Below are positions 62,574-64,000 of a stretch of 64,000 nt of DNA, in pieces; positions within the stretch are counted from its first letter, which is position 1, and the number at the start of each line of letters is the position of its first letter. The position numbers and the translations under genes were made by a program. This DNA is from Massariosphaeria phaeospora (lineage: Eukaryota > Ascomycota > Dothideomycetes > Pleosporales): positions 310,001 to 374,000 of the forward strand of contig JAADJZ010000032.1 of NCBI GenBank assembly GCA_011032825.1. Reading direction: 5' to 3'. The notes under the pieces are model-generated. The model was not told the origin of the DNA. It did not search any database and worked only from the letters and a program-made list of their open reading frames with translations.

Positions 62574-62985
62574 ATGGCCCCCGCCGCCAAACCCCCCTAC
62601 CCACGCGCCACCCTCCGCAAAACGCTCCGCGCGCACACCAACCAACCGCTCAGCAAAAACGTCGACATCCTCGTGTTTCTCAACTACGCGCTATTTATGC
62701 AGAGGTGAGTACATCCATCCACATGCACACAGGATACATACAAACTTCAAGAAACGGAACGGGGGAGAACAATAGGAGCAAGAGGAAGGAGTATGGCGTT
62801 AATTGGAATATCGGCTGTATGGAGCGAAACTGAGTTGAACTGAGCTATGCTAACATACTTGTCCACCATCCAGACTCATCCGCGAAGCCGGCATCGCGGG
62901 GAAACAAGCTGGGGGGAGTGCGGGTGTGACGGCGAGGAGTGTGCGCAAGGTGCGGGGGGACTGTTTGAGGGGGTTTAGGGGGTAG
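62574..62985 (+). CDS. CENP-W: Kinetochore histone-fold protein CENP-W
   Basis: Two exons, 62574-62704 and 62874-62985, 80 aa. The 169-nt intron has donor GTGAGT, a GCTAAC branch site and acceptor CCAG. Exon 1 encodes PRATLRKTLRAHTNQPLSKN and VDILVFLNYALFMQR. Exon 2 encodes LIREAGIAGKQAGGS and VTARSVRKVRGDCLRGFRG. This is the three-helix histone-fold pattern of CENP-W: a basic RATL/RK start, SKNVD, a YALF(M/L)QRL helix, then (I/V)TARSVRKV. With CENP-T it forms a DNA-binding part of the inner kinetochore. The gene is too short and split to show as a long ORF. The protein is of normal length for fungal CENP-W. Confidence 0.88.
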
Positions 62986-63586
62986 GGATAAGAAGAGAGG
63001 AGATAGCTTGAGCGCGACACGACATGGCACGGCACGGTACGGTACGGATATTCATACAGGTCGGCAATGGGCAAAAACACATGATGTGCGGGGTGGAAAG
63101 AGAGAGTGTTGCTGCGCCGATTGATCGATTGTCTGATTGATTGATCGACGCATGGATGGATCGATGACAAGAGGCATGCACTCGAGTTCTACGCAGGCAG
63201 GTGCAGGACACAACGACCAAGACTGGCAGCCAGACAGACAGACGGATCAGACACACAACGGCGTTCACTTTATTGCCCGGTCTGGCGTGGCGTCAGGGTC
63301 AGGTTTTTCCCATAGATACCCAAACGGCGTCTCCTCTCATACGCATGCATGCAAATCCATGCTCATTCCAATCCATTCCAAATTCCATTCCACTAGCTTC
63401 CACATGCGCTGCGCCGCCCAGCCCCGCCAGCTTTCATAGTTTTACCAAGTCCGACACGATGCAAAGAGAGACAGATATGTGCCAGGTGGGAGCAGCACCT
63501 CCGTCTTTTCTATCCATCCATCCATCTATGCATCTATCGACCGCAGTAATCAACCCATCTATGCCTGCCTGCCTCAACCCACACGC
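62986..63586. other. Convergent intergenic spacer with short repeats
   Basis: About 600 bp between CENP-W and the partial minus-strand gene. It contains a run of ACGGC/ACGGT pentamers at about 63025-63050 and GATTGATTGATCGA-like repeats at about 63118-63150. No gene is seen. Confidence 0.5.
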
Positions 63587-64000
63587 TCAAATTTTAACAA
63601 CCCTAGCCACCACCCACCCTTCCGAATACCTCTTCCCGGCCAACTCGACCCTCACACCCACACTCATATCCCCCTGTTCACCACCACTACTACCCGCAAC
63701 CGCACTCTTCACCCCCGCAACCGCCACCCCCAACGCCACGCAACTCGCCAACCCGCCCTGCACGTCCCTCGCCCACACGCCCCTCACGCCCTCCGCCCTC
63801 GCACTCCCCGCGCCCTCCCTCCTCACCTTCGCAAACGCGTCTTTCGCAGCCGCAACCCTTGCCTCCACCTCGCCCCACAGCGCGCCGCGCAACGCGTCGA
63901 AGAACTGCGGACTTGGCGCTGCGTAGACCCCGTATGGCTGTGCGTGCGTGGCGAAGTCTGCGAACGGCGGCACTTCGGGCGGTTGCAGCGCGAGGAAGGG
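63587..64000 (-). CDS. Partial hypothetical protein running off the window edge
   Basis: The minus-strand frame is open from the edge (64000) to the stop at 63587, at least 137 codons. Visible sequence includes QPPEVPPFADFATHAQPYGV, a helical segment (FFDALRGALWGEVEARVAAAK) and an Ala/Gly/Val-rich C-terminus (LASCVALGVAVAGVKSAV) that might be a membrane helix or hydrophobic core. The start lies outside the window. I do not recognise the family. GC-rich DNA keeps the other strand open too, so the strand call is moderate. Confidence 0.45.
   Translation of the reverse strand, partial: PFLALQPPEVPPFADFATHAQPYGVYAAPSPQFFDALRGALWGEVEARVAAAKDAFAKVRREGAGSARAEGVRGVWARDVQGGLASCVALGVAVAGVKSAVAGSSGGEQGDMSVGVRVELAGKRYSEGWVVARVVKI

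Overview
This window looks like nuclear DNA of a filamentous ascomycete (Pezizomycotina, perhaps Dothideomycetes; the class is a guess). Genes carry short GT-AG introns (mostly 48-60 nt) with CTRAY-type branch sites. Families typical of these fungi are present: a full-size PDR-type ABC transporter, a Pff1-type vacuolar M28 protease, an Ecm33-like wall protein, arrestin-like and BTB/F-box proteins, a SesA/NB-ARC/TPR locus and a Fot1/pogo transposon with RIP-like nonsense mutations. I recognised no tRNA, rRNA or CRISPR array.

Layout. 0.9-6.2 kb: two minus-strand genes, a PXB/DUF3818-family gene with one frameshift and a large BTB-like protein. 6.2-9.2 kb: gene-poor, with one copy of a dispersed repeat (7.76-7.86 kb) and minisatellites. 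9.2-14.1 kb: a six-exon ABC transporter (1539 aa) with a possible small secreted protein upstream. 15.5-19.3 kb: an F-box protein and a secreted, probably GPI-anchored repeat protein. 20.1-26.1 kb: an unbroken 1985-codon ORF for a membrane protein with a huge disordered region and three Trp-rich C-terminal modules. 26.7-34.4 kb: a methyltransferase-like protein, the vacuolar protease and a coiled-coil membrane protein. 34.4-36.5 kb: simple repeats, a three-variant minisatellite and the inverted second copy of the 7.8 kb repeat. 36.5-45.7 kb: a divergent pair of BTB-like paralogues, an Ecm33-like protein, an arrestin with two PY motifs, and a secreted alpha/beta hydrolase.

46-56 kb is a decayed accessory island. 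It holds a frame-broken hypothetical gene, two head-to-head dynamin GED fragments, a transposase fragment, one apparently intact BTB gene, a 1864-bp Fot1/pogo element with TA duplications and about 63-bp terminal inverted repeats, and a further gene relic. Most nonsense codons here are TAG where glutamine is expected, as RIP (CA to TA) would give.

58.8-62.1 kb is the most interesting locus. It has a SesA domain, then an in-frame TGA followed by CAA TCA (a leaky-stop context), then a G/N-rich tail in the same frame, then an NB-ARC-TPR receptor with three reading-frame breaks and a hydrophobic C-terminus. 62.6-63.0 kb holds a tiny two-exon gene recognised as the kinetochore histone-fold protein CENP-W. 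A partial gene runs off the right edge.

Gene models were built by hand: introns were chosen so that phases close and family motifs stay continuous. Family assignments rest on motif recognition, with no database search.
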